In this document: in pieces, positions 1 through 8,035 of the stretch
Layout of the letters: each line of letters begins with the position of its first letter
Numbering within the stretch: the stretch's first letter is position 1
DNA from: Neobacillus terrae
Lineage (GTDB): Bacteria; Bacillota; Bacilli; Bacillales; Cytobacillaceae
Reading direction: 5' to 3'
DNA length: 64,000 bases
Assembly (NCBI RefSeq): GCF_011393025.1
Contig: NZ_JAAOEO010000010.1
Location: forward strand, 1 to 64,000
Notes under the pieces: generated by a model
What the model was told of the DNA's origin: nothing
The model's input: the letters and a program-made list of their open reading frames with translations, nothing else
Databases searched by the model: none
Position numbers and translations under genes: made by a program

Positions 1-563
1 CAAATAATGTCTAATAAGCTATTAATAGAGCCTCTTGAGGATAAACTCTATTCATTTACCAGTTTAAAAGTTCTTAAAAAGCTCTCTTGAGAACAAACGG
101 AATCCATTATTGGGTTGAATGATCTCAATAACACAAAAAATATTAAACTCCTGTGTCACTCTTTTTCCCTCTTCAGCTTTTTCTGTGAATTTGCCTGCTG
201 TGTATTCCCGATTTTTTTCTCCTATGGCCGGGACATTTCAAAGACCCCCAACGTGCCTTTATCTAAACTTAAAATTTCTTTAACCACCAATTTACCCTGC
301 CTTGCGGTATCTTTTCATGATGAAAAACTCATCAATGGTAAAAAGGTTTTCTTTCATCTTCCTCAAGTTTCACTAAAGCAAATCCATCGTTTCATGGACT
401 TTTACCAAACAAGGAAAGTCTTGTCCTGGCGCTTTAATAATTTCCTAGTTGATCTCCCTATTAATACTTCAACAAATATGAATTTCCTCCTTCATTATTT
501 TTCCAGTTACATAATCTTAAGCTGCTCTGCTTTAAGCTTACGGAAAGTTCAGGTAAAATATAA
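1..563. other. No supported gene; AT-rich region upstream of the alcohol dehydrogenase
   Basis: A 150-codon open frame starting with TTG lies here on the plus strand, but it has no ribosome binding site, is rich in Phe/Ser/Cys in an uncoordinated way and matches no family I recognise, so I do not call it. Nothing else clear was seen apart from the putative cre site just downstream. Confidence 0.5.
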
Positions 564-578
564 ATGAAAGCGCTACAG
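564..578 (+). promoter_or_regulatory. Possible CcpA (cre) operator before the alcohol dehydrogenase
   Basis: The sequence ATGAAAGCGCTACAG matches the catabolite-responsive element consensus WTGNAARCGNWWNCA at 13 of 15 positions, with the core AAAGCG intact. It ends about 24 bases before the start codon, a position expected for repression. The match is by eye; a single site of this length can arise by chance. Confidence 0.4.
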
Positions 579-602
579 CAAATCCACTTAGGAGGAAGAT
601 AA

Positions 603-1808
603 ATGAGTTTTTCAAAATTGGTTTTTCCGCCACTAAGCTATACAGGCTGGGGTTCGCTTGAGCTGCTAGTCCCTGAGGTGGAAAAATATGAACCTAGAAA
701 AATACTTGTTGTAACCGATCCTATGCTTGCAAAAATCGGCCTTGTCGAACGGGTTACTGTTCCTTTAAAAGACCATGGATACCAGGTGACAGTTTATACG
801 GACGTTGTTCCGGAACCACCACTGGAAATTGGCGAAAAACTGGTCTCTTTTACAAGAGAGGGTAGATTTGAAATGGTGATTGGTGTAGGCGGCGGAAGTG
901 CTCTGGATTTAGCTAAGCTAGCCGCAGTATTGGCTGTGCATGAAGGACCTGCTGCAGATTATTTAAACTTAACAGGCACCAAAAAGGTGGAGAAAAAAGG
1001 GATTCCTAAAATCCTCATTCCTACCACATCAGGAACCGGTTCGGAAGTAACCAACATTTCTGTTCTTTCACTTGAAACAACCAAAGATGTGGTAACTCAT
1101 GATAATTTACTTGCGGATGTCGCAATAGTGGATCCAGAGCTGACAGTTTCAGTCCCTCCGCGTGTAACGGCTGCCACAGGTATTGATGCATTGACTCACG
1201 CAGTAGAAGCCTATTTGTCAGTCAATGCTAGCCCGATTTCTGACGGTTTAGCTCTTCAGGCGATCAGGCTTATTTCTCGTTCGCTTCGTAAAGCAGTAGA
1301 AAACGGCAGCAATAAACAGGCCAGGATTGATATGAGCCATGGAAGCTATATTGCTGGCCTCGCCTTTTTTAATGCAGGAGTTGCAGGTGTCCATGCCCTT
1401 GCCTATCCACTCGGAGGCCAATTCCACCTTGCACATGGAGAGTCAAACGCAGTCCTGCTGCCATATGTAATGGGCTACATAAGAAACAGCTGTCCAGCTA
1501 GAATGGCAGATGTCCTAAATGCTTTGGGAGGAAACTCAAATTACTTATCTGAAGAAGAAGCATCCTACAAATGTGTGGAAGAATTAGAACGAATTGTAAA
1601 AGATGTCGGCATTCCTGCAACATTAGCAGAATTCAATATTCCTGAATCGGCTCTTGAAAGCTTGACCCAGGATGGAGTTAAGCAAAAAAGGCTGCTTGCC
1701 AGAAGCCCTTATCCTTTAAAAGAGAATGATATTAGAGAGATTTACAGAGCTGCTTTTGAAGGAAAGTTAACCGAACCAACAATGAAAAGTGAGCAAATAA
1801 CCATTTAA
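603..1808 (+). CDS. Iron-containing alcohol dehydrogenase
   Basis: Group III (iron-activated) NAD(P)-dependent alcohol dehydrogenase of 401 residues, the usual length. A Rossmann-like N-terminal domain carries the nucleotide-binding GGGS at residues 97-100 and the TSGTGSE motif near 142-148. The C-terminal helical domain contains the metal ligands of the family: D195 and H199 in GIDALTHAVEAY, H264 in HALAYPLGG and H278 in LAHGESN. AGGAGG sits 8-9 bases before the ATG. The gene stands alone and is closed by a strong hairpin. A possible cre site just upstream suggests carbon-catabolite control. The substrate (short-chain alcohols or butanol-type) cannot be told from sequence. Confidence 0.95.
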   Translation: MSFSKLVFPPLSYTGWGSLELLVPEVEKYEPRKILVVTDPMLAKIGLVERVTVPLKDHGYQVTVYTDVVPEPPLEIGEKLVSFTREGRFEMVIGVGGGSALDLAKLAAVLAVHEGPAADYLNLTGTKKVEKKGIPKILIPTTSGTGSEVTNISVLSLETTKDVVTHDNLLADVAIVDPELTVSVPPRVTAATGIDALTHAVEAYLSVNASPISDGLALQAIRLISRSLRKAVENGSNKQARIDMSHGSYIAGLAFFNAGVAGVHALAYPLGGQFHLAHGESNAVLLPYVMGYIRNSCPARMADVLNALGGNSNYLSEEEASYKCVEELERIVKDVGIPATLAEFNIPESALESLTQDGVKQKRLLARSPYPLKENDIREIYRAAFEGKLTEPTMKSEQITI

Positions 1809-1822
1809 ATTTTTGCAGAAAA

Positions 1823-1852
1823 AAATGCACCCTCCCTGGGTGCATTTCGTTT
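1823..1852. terminator. Bidirectional intrinsic terminator
   Basis: The arms AAATGCACCC and GGGTGCATTT form a perfect 10-bp stem with a 5-base loop. T-rich tracts follow on both strands, so it can close the dehydrogenase gene and the convergent zinc-ribbon gene. Confidence 0.9.
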
Positions 1853-2032
1853 TTAGATACTTTTCTTCATACCGCATTGCCTGCATTCTCTCATGAAAAT
1901 TCCATTTTTAACTGAACTTTTAAAAAGAGTATTACCACATTTATCGCAGCGACCGCTATTTTTATCAGGGAATTCTTTAAAGTCATAGACAATATTTACA
2001 TCGATTTCTTCAGGCTCTAATAATCTAGCCAT
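1853..2032 (-). CDS. Small zinc-ribbon protein
   Basis: A 59-residue protein with two CxxC pairs, C29-C32 (CDKC) and C50-C53 (CRQC), separated by 17 residues, as in a zinc ribbon. An acidic N-terminal segment precedes it. I chose the ATG beginning MARLLEPEE because AAAAGGGG lies about 8 bases upstream. A GTG nine codons earlier is open but has no ribosome binding site. Function unknown; such proteins often bind nucleic acid or act as adaptors. It converges with the alcohol dehydrogenase across a shared terminator. Confidence 0.7.
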   Translation of the reverse strand: MARLLEPEEIDVNIVYDFKEFPDKNSGRCDKCGNTLFKSSVKNGIFMRECRQCGMKKSI

Positions 2033-2098
2033 GGATAAAACCCCTTTTCTAAAAATCACTCTTTTAATAATACCGTATTTTAAAAGATTTATAAATCA

Positions 2099-2561
2099 CT
2101 ACTTAACAAACTCCATGCTTCCATTCGTTTTATCAATAATTTCAAGATCTTTTGGAATATGCAGATACAAAACAGTTGATCCTCCGTAAATGGAAGTATT
2201 GTGACTGAAAAGATGTTCATTATTAAATTGCGCAACCGGGAATGGATTTTGGAATTGGTAAAAGTCCATTTTCAATTTCTTCGGCTTTTTTATTGTGAGT
2301 GTATTTGCTTCCAAAATCATTCTGGGCTTATTTTTAAGACTAGTTATATCAGTATTATTCATCGTAGATTTCGATCGATAATATACCACATCTATGTTAT
2401 CCTCATTTGAATCTTTTCTTTCTACAATGATCTGGGTATCAAGGGTGTTTTCTGTTTCAACTAGAAGTTTTTGCTCCGTGTAATGAAAGCTCCATTTTTT
2501 GCCGATACATCCCAAAATGCACTCTATCTTTATTTAAATAATCACATTGCGGGCATTTCAA
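2099..2561 (-). pseudogene. Frameshifted unknown protein with N-terminal CPxC
   Basis: The 3' part encodes about 137 residues of unrecognised protein ending in HIPKDLEIIDKTNG, but it lacks a ribosome binding site. Another frame begins upstream at a TTG at 2561, 8 bases after AAGGGGGG, and reads MKCPQCDYLNKDRVHF before running into the same region. The two frames join near 2505-2515, in a T/G run, as though one base had been lost or gained. I infer one gene of about 150 residues with an N-terminal zinc-knuckle-like CPQC. A sequencing error is possible. No function is proposed. Confidence 0.4.
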
Positions 2562-2740
2562 AAAACTTTCCCCCCTTAGTGTAGTGCATTTAATTTCATT
2601 GAAAAATTGTTATTTAACATCCATATATATACGTTTCCATGACCATTATGAATTTATTCCGTAATCAAATAGCCCCGTTTTTAAAAAGAAATAAAGAATT
2701 CCTCGATAAAGGAACACTGCATTAAAGTTAATTTCTCTTT

Positions 2741-3046
2741 TCACTCTGAATAAAGTAGTGAATCGGACGATTTTCTATATTTCCGAATTGCTTCTTCCGT
2801 GTCTAGTGCCTCTATAAGGAACACACTTCCTATCTTCTCGTTATTTTCGACCACAGAGCTGTCCATAATCTTGATTTCCCGCTCAACCTTTGTAAAAATC
2901 CACTTCATTTTCGACACCAACATCCCTCCGCACCTTTGATCGCTCTTGTAAAATTCCTTGAGGTGTGTCTGGTGTCCGCGCATGATAGTTTCAATCTCCA
3001 CCTTGGGACGTTCATCCAATATCACAGGATTAAAGTAACAAAACAT
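2741..3046 (-). CDS. Possible degenerate YciI-like protein
   Basis: About 101 residues. The N-terminal half (MFCYFNP, then RGHQTHLKEFYKSD) and the segment FLIEALDTEEAIRKY resemble the small YciI/DGPF ferredoxin-like family, where a His-Asp pair is usual. The middle does not fit well, the C-terminal part is short and no convincing ribosome binding site is seen, so it may be a decayed copy. It stands alone before the pspA operon on the same strand. Confidence 0.35.
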   Translation of the reverse strand: MFCYFNPVILDERPKVEIETIMRGHQTHLKEFYKSDQRCGGMLVSKMKWIFTKVEREIKIMDSSVVENNEKIGSVFLIEALDTEEAIRKYRKSSDSLLYSE

Positions 3047-3214
3047 AAGAACTGCATCATATATTATCAATTTGGCCGGATTTTTTGGTTTAATGTATTA
3101 GAAGACAGTTTTCACTGAATTTTCTTCCGACGAGGCTACCCATACGTGATAGGCTTTTTGTAATTTTGGTTAATCCCTAAATACCTTTAAATTTTATAAG
3201 GAATAAATCAAATT

Positions 3215-3243
3215 AAAAACCCCCAAATAATTTTGGAGGTTTA
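3215..3243 (-). terminator. Terminator of the pspA operon
   Basis: On the minus strand AAACCTCCAAAA pairs with TTTGGGGGTTT, with one G-T wobble, followed by a T run. It lies about 85 bases after the pspA stop codon. Confidence 0.75.
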
Positions 3244-3328
3244 AATTTTGTAATTATCAAGTTTTTTTTCTTTTACTTCAAAAGCACTTTACCAATATGT
3301 GTTACGTTAATTCTGAGTAAATTTCAAC

Positions 3329-3985
3329 CTACTCATTTTGAAAGTGTTTTATGCTTTCAAACTGCTTTTCGACTTCATCATTAAAAACAGCAGATATTGC
3401 AGGTGTGGTTGTGAACTCTTGAAAATGCTGGCTTGCCTGGGCTTCCGCTTCAAGCTTGTAAACATATTCCTGGGCTTTAGCCAGGCCTTTTGAAGCCCCT
3501 TCAAATTGAAATGCTGATAGCATTTTCTGTCCCTGCTTAATGGCTTTAGCTGCATGAACCTTAGATTCAAGATCCAATTTCCTAAATTGGAAATCCTGAT
3601 AATTTGCTTTTAATTTTTCAATTTGCTCCACAAGCTTTGCCGTGTTTGCTTTTGTGATTGCAGCCTGGTCGCGAAGCATTTGTACTTTTGCTTCCTCTGA
3701 AATTTTTTCCTGAAGGGCGATTTTTTCTATTGTGTCTTCCCCTCTCGATACTGCGAGTTCGGCCTGGTTTGTTCGCTTTGCAGCATTTTCTTCTGCAGCA
3801 GCGATTAATATTTCATACTTTTTCTCCAGATAGAATTGATGGGATAAAGCTTTCTTGGCCTCCTCCACCTGTCCATCCAGTTCACGCAAGTGATGCTGTA
3901 GCATCGTCATGGGGTTTTCACACTTATCCAAAACTTCGTGAAGATCCGCTGTGATTAAGTTTTTAATTCTTGTAAATAGAGTCAT
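3329..3985 (-). CDS. pspA: PspA/IM30 family membrane-maintenance protein
   Basis: A 218-residue protein that is almost entirely heptad-rich coiled coil with many Ala, Glu, Lys and Gln. It has the typical start MTLFTRIKNLITADLHEVLDKCENP and the LREL segment of PspA/IM30 proteins, and the usual family length. Proteins of this family bind stressed inner-membrane patches as large oligomers, through an N-terminal amphipathic helix, and limit proton leak. GGAGGG lies 7-8 bases before the ATG. It is the second gene of a two-gene operon, one base after the membrane-protein gene, downstream of the histidine kinase operon. The shared tandem-repeat promoter element suggests control by that two-component system. 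Confidence 0.93.
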   Translation of the reverse strand: MTLFTRIKNLITADLHEVLDKCENPMTMLQHHLRELDGQVEEAKKALSHQFYLEKKYEILIAAAEENAAKRTNQAELAVSRGEDTIEKIALQEKISEEAKVQMLRDQAAITKANTAKLVEQIEKLKANYQDFQFRKLDLESKVHAAKAIKQGQKMLSAFQFEGASKGLAKAQEYVYKLEAEAQASQHFQEFTTTPAISAVFNDEVEKQFESIKHFQNE

Positions 3986-3986
3986 A

Positions 3987-4670
3987 TTATTTTCCCTCCA
4001 ATTTTAGTTTGCGTTCCCATTCATCCAAAAGCTGTGCGTTCATTGAGTTTTCATAAGAAGTTGGTATAAATTCAGGCACTTTGATTTTTTTGCCAGAACG
4101 AATCTTTTTCACTAACCAGTAAGCTAGAAAGACGATAAGAATAACTGGTAGGATTGGCAAAACTCCGACGAAAATAAATAGATTGCCAAGTCCTTTCTTC
4201 CCTTTCACTCTGCGCAGATACCAGCCAAACAGCAGGGCAAATAATCCGCCAAATCCCCAAAGGAGAATGCCTCCGTCCTCACCGTGATGTCCATCCCGAT
4301 GTTCCATCATTTCTCCGCGACTCTGGTCAAATTTTGGCCCCTGCTGACTAAATTTCTCATCACTTTGGCCCAATTTTGTATCCTGCAGGTCTTTATTTCC
4401 ATTTTGATTTCCGGAAATTGAACCCTGCCGGAATCCACCCAGGGCTGCTCTTCCACGATCCTGAAGTGATTTAATATTAAAATCACCTTCAAAATCCTTG
4501 CCTATTTGGAAAGTATCCTGAACAAAACCTTGTGCCTGCTTTGGCACGGAGAGATTATGTAATGACATCCTCCCAATAATGGAGGCAAATAGGACCCCTC
4601 CACCGATCAGCACTATTAACCCAATCCCCAGGAAGAACCACTTCCAGCCTTTTTTCTTCTTCTCTTTCAC
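3987..4670 (-). CDS. Membrane protein co-transcribed with pspA
   Basis: A 227-residue protein. A lysine-rich N-terminus is followed by a membrane segment at about 11-32. Next comes a long polar Gly/Gln/Asp/His-rich region of about 100 residues that is probably disordered and outside the membrane. Two more membrane segments lie at about 134-150 and 157-180, followed by a basic cytoplasmic tail. I do not recognise a named domain. By position and layout it may be a membrane anchor or stress-sensing partner of PspA, as LiaI, LiaF or PspC are in other systems; that is inference. The stop codon is separated from the pspA ATG by one base, so the two are translationally linked. Confidence 0.75.
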   Translation of the reverse strand: MKEKKKKGWKWFFLGIGLIVLIGGGVLFASIIGRMSLHNLSVPKQAQGFVQDTFQIGKDFEGDFNIKSLQDRGRAALGGFRQGSISGNQNGNKDLQDTKLGQSDEKFSQQGPKFDQSRGEMMEHRDGHHGEDGGILLWGFGGLFALLFGWYLRRVKGKKGLGNLFIFVGVLPILPVILIVFLAYWLVKKIRSGKKIKVPEFIPTSYENSMNAQLLDEWERKLKLEGK

Positions 4671-4699
4671 TTCATCATCCCTTTCCTCTTGATATTAGG

Positions 4700-4735
4700 A
4701 GTATAAAATAGAAAAGAGAAAAAAAAGTGAAAAAT
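4700..4735 (-). promoter_or_regulatory. Promoter of the pspA operon with 11-bp tandem operator
   Basis: Read on the plus strand, AAGAGAAAAAA (4714-4724) is followed directly by AAGTGAAAAAT (4725-4735), an 11-bp direct repeat typical of OmpR-family regulators. On the minus strand the -10 TATACT (4705-4700) begins 8 bases after the repeat. The same arrangement occurs before the heme protein/regulator/kinase operon at 7521-7556. Confidence 0.55.
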
Positions 4736-4791
4736 AGGCAATCAATAAATCTTTTTAAAAGTTTATAAAATACTTTTATACATTAGCCAAA

Positions 4792-4822
4792 CCAAAAAAA
4801 ACTGCCACTTATATAGTGGCAA
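4792..4822 (-). terminator. Terminator overlapping the histidine kinase stop codon
   Basis: TGCCACT and AGTGGCA form a stem with a TATA-rich loop that contains the kinase stop codon. A run of T follows on the minus strand. This separates the kinase operon from the pspA operon, although read-through is possible. Confidence 0.8.
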
Positions 4823-6200
4823 CTGTCTGCTGGGAAAGAGGAATTCGCACGATAAATTCACTTCCCTGTCCTATTTCACTTTCAACTGATATCGCACCTT
4901 CATGAGCGGAAACTATCCAATGGGCAATTGAAAGACCTAGGCCTACACCGCCTAATTGACGGGAACGATGCTTATCTGCGCGATAAAACCGATTAAATAT
5001 CTTCTCCAGATCTTCAGGTATAATGCCTAAACCAGTATCTATTACGCGCAGCAGCCAATGTTTGTCTTTTACCTCTAATGTTAATGATACCTGGCCATTC
5101 AGAGGTGTATACTTAATTGCGTTATCTAATAAAATGTAAAATAATTGCCTGAGCTTTTCAATATCTCCCACTACATGCAGTTCGGGAAGAATATTGGACG
5201 TCACGTTAATATTTTTAGTTGCGGCAACTGGCTGTATAGTACGGATGAGCTGCTCTGCTAAAGGAGCGATATCGAATTTCGTTAAGTTCAAATTTAAAGC
5301 ACCGGAATCAACTCGTGCAAGTGTTAATAAGTCTCCCACTAGTTTTGTCATGCGTTTCACTTCATCTTTCATATCCTTCACCACTTGCTGTGAGTAATCA
5401 GAAAAATGATCCTCTTCCTCTAACTCAAGGACTTCAAGGGAGGTATGCATGACGCTTAAAGGTGTTCTAAGTTCATGTGATGCATCTGCGACAAATTCAC
5501 GCTGGCGTATGAAAGAATGACGTACAGGAATCATAGCTTTATTTGCCATTTGGTGGCTGACCCATAACGCAACAAGAAAGAAGAAGAGAATTAATCCTAA
5601 CAGAATCCATAAAAAAAGATGTAGCAGCTTTTGATGTGATGTTTGATTAATCCCTACGTAAACAATTTCTTTTACTTGATTTCCTTGATAAACTGGCTGG
5701 CCGGCAAACAGGATATCAATGTTGTGATTTTTAAAATGGCTTCCTTTATCATGCTTTTCCCCTCTTTCAGGAGGAGGCGGAACGGAAAATTCCTTTGATT
5801 GTATTTCTCCCTCACTAGGGATCCAACCTCTGATTCTATCAGTAATTTCGGATTGAATAGGAGCTATTCGGCTATTTCCTGCCAGCTCTTCGCCTGACGA
5901 ATTGATAATTGAATAATAAAAGAGTTCCTCATTGCCTGACATTAATGAATCTTCCCGCATATTACCAGTGTCGGTATCAACATCTTTTTGATAGTAAACC
6001 GTTTGATTAATCAAATTCTGTAAAGTCTGCTTTTCCTGATATGCCATTACAGTATATAAAAGCAAATAGACAATCCCAGCGAAAAGGCAAAGAAAAACAA
6101 TCAGCAACCCACTATTATAAAGTGTTAAACGCATTTGCGTCCGGTTTAACAAATCCCCGCCAAACACTCTTTTTACAAATTTGCGTAAATTATCCTTCAA
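4809..6200 (-). CDS. Sensor histidine kinase, OmpR-partner class
   Basis: 463 residues. Membrane segment 1 (about 30-50) and membrane segment 2 (about 194-214) enclose an extracytoplasmic sensor domain of about 145 residues that includes a proline run (PPPP near 141-144). The HisKA domain carries H242 in DASHELRTPLSV. The ATPase domain has the N box (LLDNAIKYTP), the G1 box (DTGLGI), the F box (FNRFYRAD) and the G2 box (GVGLGLSIA). It autophosphorylates and passes phosphate to the regulator encoded just upstream, whose gene it overlaps by 11 bases. The signal is unknown. The operon partner, a heme membrane protein, suggests a redox or respiratory cue. Confidence 0.93.
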   Translation of the reverse strand: MKDNLRKFVKRVFGGDLLNRTQMRLTLYNSGLLIVFLCLFAGIVYLLLYTVMAYQEKQTLQNLINQTVYYQKDVDTDTGNMREDSLMSGNEELFYYSIINSSGEELAGNSRIAPIQSEITDRIRGWIPSEGEIQSKEFSVPPPPERGEKHDKGSHFKNHNIDILFAGQPVYQGNQVKEIVYVGINQTSHQKLLHLFLWILLGLILFFFLVALWVSHQMANKAMIPVRHSFIRQREFVADASHELRTPLSVMHTSLEVLELEEEDHFSDYSQQVVKDMKDEVKRMTKLVGDLLTLARVDSGALNLNLTKFDIAPLAEQLIRTIQPVAATKNINVTSNILPELHVVGDIEKLRQLFYILLDNAIKYTPLNGQVSLTLEVKDKHWLLRVIDTGLGIIPEDLEKIFNRFYRADKHRSRQLGGVGLGLSIAHWIVSAHEGAISVESEIGQGSEFIVRIPLSQQTVATI

Positions 6201-6852
6201 GTTTGTACCCTACCCCTCGAATACTATGAATGATATCCGCATCCAGTTTTTTTCGCAGCAGCTTAACGGTTGCATCCACAATTTTATAGGATACATCTGC
6301 ATCATAACCCCATATACGATCGAGGATAACCTCCCTTGTCAAAACCATCCCTTTGTTTTGCAGCAGCAAATCCAGCAATTGAAATTCCTTTTGAGAAAGT
6401 TGAACCTCATTTTCCCTGACCTCTATGTTCCTATTCGTCCGATTCAGTGTAAAATGGCTAAATGATACGGAATCCTCCTGAATGGGAGCAAAATTACGGC
6501 GGGACAGCGCCCTGATACGTGCAAATAATTCATCCATTTCAAACGGTTTTACCAAATAGTCATCCGCTCCCGCATCAAGTCCTTCCACCCTATCCTGAAT
6601 GGCATCCTTTGCGGTTAACATTAAAATAGGGCCGCCGTATCCTTCAGACCTGAGCTTCCGGCAAACTGAAATCCCGTCCATCACCGGCATCATCCAATCC
6701 AGAATCACTACATCATAATGAGAAGCTAGAGTAAAATCATAAGCATCCTCTCCTTGCTCAACCCAATCGACACGGAAGCCTCCCTTTTTTTTCAGCATAT
6801 GTGATATCAGCTTTCCAAGTCGTGTATCATCTTCGGCTAATAGGATATTCAA
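6190..6852 (-). CDS. OmpR/PhoB-family response regulator
   Basis: 220 residues: a receiver domain (about 1-120) with acidic pair D8-D9, phospho-acceptor D52 in VVILDWMMPVMDG, the conserved Thr/Ala (MLTAKD) and Lys (LVKPFE), then a winged-helix DNA-binding domain (about 130-220) with the typical LLQNKGMVLTREVILDRIWG and RGVGYKLEG signatures. It overlaps both neighbours (4 bases with the heme protein gene, 11 with the kinase gene), so the three are one operon. The 11-bp direct repeats before this operon and before pspA are the expected kind of binding site, which suggests autoregulation and control of pspA (inference). Confidence 0.95.
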   Translation of the reverse strand: MNILLAEDDTRLGKLISHMLKKKGGFRVDWVEQGEDAYDFTLASHYDVVILDWMMPVMDGISVCRKLRSEGYGGPILMLTAKDAIQDRVEGLDAGADDYLVKPFEMDELFARIRALSRRNFAPIQEDSVSFSHFTLNRTNRNIEVRENEVQLSQKEFQLLDLLLQNKGMVLTREVILDRIWGYDADVSYKIVDATVKLLRKKLDADIIHSIRGVGYKLEG

Positions 6853-7493
6853 ATAGCTTCCCCCTCTGCGATTCGCTTTTTCAATATATTTTTCTCAGCA
6901 AGCTCGAAAATTCCCCATACTGCCAGCGTGCCAATAGCTGGTCCAATAAAGGATCCCCCTGCATGAATCAGAAGGGCAGTCAGAGAAGCATTGCTTACCC
7001 AGAAATGTACCTTTTTCGTGTATTTGTTTTTTAATCGTCTGATTAAAAATCCATAAACTCCAACCGTTAAAATAAGGATAAATGCGGCTATCCCATTTAG
7101 AACACCTTTGTTTGTTAGCTTTTCCGTAATAAGATAATACGTGCCGTGAGATATACCGAGAATTAAAATAGCATAACCAATTACATTATGCACACGGAAT
7201 ACTGCTTTTGAAAACTTTTTTATAAAAGGAGAAGGAGATTTTAATTTTTTCTTAAATCTTACTAAAGAATAAGTAATCGCCCCTCCTATAATGGACATGG
7301 TACCAAACCAATTGAAAATTTCGCGAAGAGAATTTTTCTGAAAACGTTGACCTTTATGAGCGAGATCGCCTGACTGCTGTGGCCCATGACCTGAACCACC
7401 GGTTGGTGATACATAAAATTCATAAGCTATTAATGCACCACAAAACACTAAAATAATTGTTGCAGGAATATATACTTTCCACTTTTTCATCAT
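6849..7493 (-). CDS. Ferric-reductase-like di-heme membrane protein
   Basis: About 214 residues with an N-terminal membrane segment, a short extracytoplasmic loop rich in Gly and His, then four or five more membrane segments. H101, H115, H162 and H176 (numbered from MKKWK) form two pairs each spaced 14 residues, the pattern of the two-heme ferric-reductase-like domain also found in MsrQ/YedZ. No flavin- or NADH-binding domain is attached, so it could be an electron-transfer partner or a redox sensor. Two adjacent ATG codons follow CGGAG at 7-10 bases; I give the upstream one. It overlaps the response regulator by ATGA and heads the operon. Confidence 0.8.
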   Translation of the reverse strand: MMKKWKVYIPATIILVFCGALIAYEFYVSPTGGSGHGPQQSGDLAHKGQRFQKNSLREIFNWFGTMSIIGGAITYSLVRFKKKLKSPSPFIKKFSKAVFRVHNVIGYAILILGISHGTYYLITEKLTNKGVLNGIAAFILILTVGVYGFLIRRLKNKYTKKVHFWVSNASLTALLIHAGGSFIGPAIGTLAVWGIFELAEKNILKKRIAEGEAI

Positions 7494-7520
7494 TATCAAC
7501 TCCGAATATTTGGTAAGACC

Positions 7521-7556
7521 ATCATAGAGGTGAAAAGTGAAATAAAAGTGAAAATA
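7521..7556 (-). promoter_or_regulatory. Promoter of the heme protein-regulator-kinase operon with 11-bp tandem operator
   Basis: Read on the plus strand, AAGTGAAATAA (7535-7545) is followed directly by AAGTGAAAATA (7546-7556), a near-perfect 11-bp direct repeat. A third GTGAAAA lies at 7530-7536. On the minus strand the -10 TATGAT (7526-7521) starts 8 bases after the repeat, the same spacing as in the pspA promoter. Confidence 0.55.
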
Positions 7557-7769
7557 ACAGCGGCATTTGATAAAAAATAACAAAAACAATCTAATGTTTT
7601 CCAGTATGTTTTTTGATTCTTCTTTTAAGCCTCTTACGTTTATTTCCTTTAACTTCCCATCAATGAAGATTGTTTTACATCCTTATAATGAGGAACTACT
7701 TCACTTAGAATAATCCTTAATAATCCTTATTGGCTTCTCATTTGGTAGTAAATGCTTGTTCATTCAAAA

Positions 7770-7913
7770 TCACATCAAAGGAAGCAAAAAGCTGGCAAAC
7801 TTCACCCATTTAAAATATGTCACTTCTGGATTCAATCCTTTTGGTCTTAATTCACCATTTTTGGAATTGGCAGATAATCGGGGTTCATCAATTTCAGATA
7901 GCCATTCAAACAT
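7770..7913 (-). CDS. Small protein of 47 residues, possibly a truncated gene
   Basis: A short frame starting MFEWLSEIDEPRLS and ending KFASFLLPLM, with AAAGGAG placed 5-6 bases before the ATG, a much better start than any other frame in this gap. No family is recognised. It may be a real small protein or the N-terminal remnant of a longer gene, since the following sequence is full of stops in all frames. Confidence 0.4.
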   Translation of the reverse strand: MFEWLSEIDEPRLSANSKNGELRPKGLNPEVTYFKWVKFASFLLPLM

Positions 7914-8035
7914 AATTACTCCTTTGCGTTTGGTTTATTACATATTTGGAGTTTATCTTATTCTACTAAACAGCCACGTTAGTCGAATAAGAAAAATGCT
8001 TCCCAAATCCTAGTAGGAAAGCGTTTGTTATGTTT

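Noticed and set aside
115..567. 150-codon open frame upstream of the alcohol dehydrogenase
   Set aside because: TTG start with no ribosome binding site, unusual composition, and no recognisable family; most likely chance.
7756..8013. Plus-strand open frame of 85 codons
   Set aside because: It overlaps, in antisense, the better-supported 47-residue frame at 7770-7913 and has no start signal.
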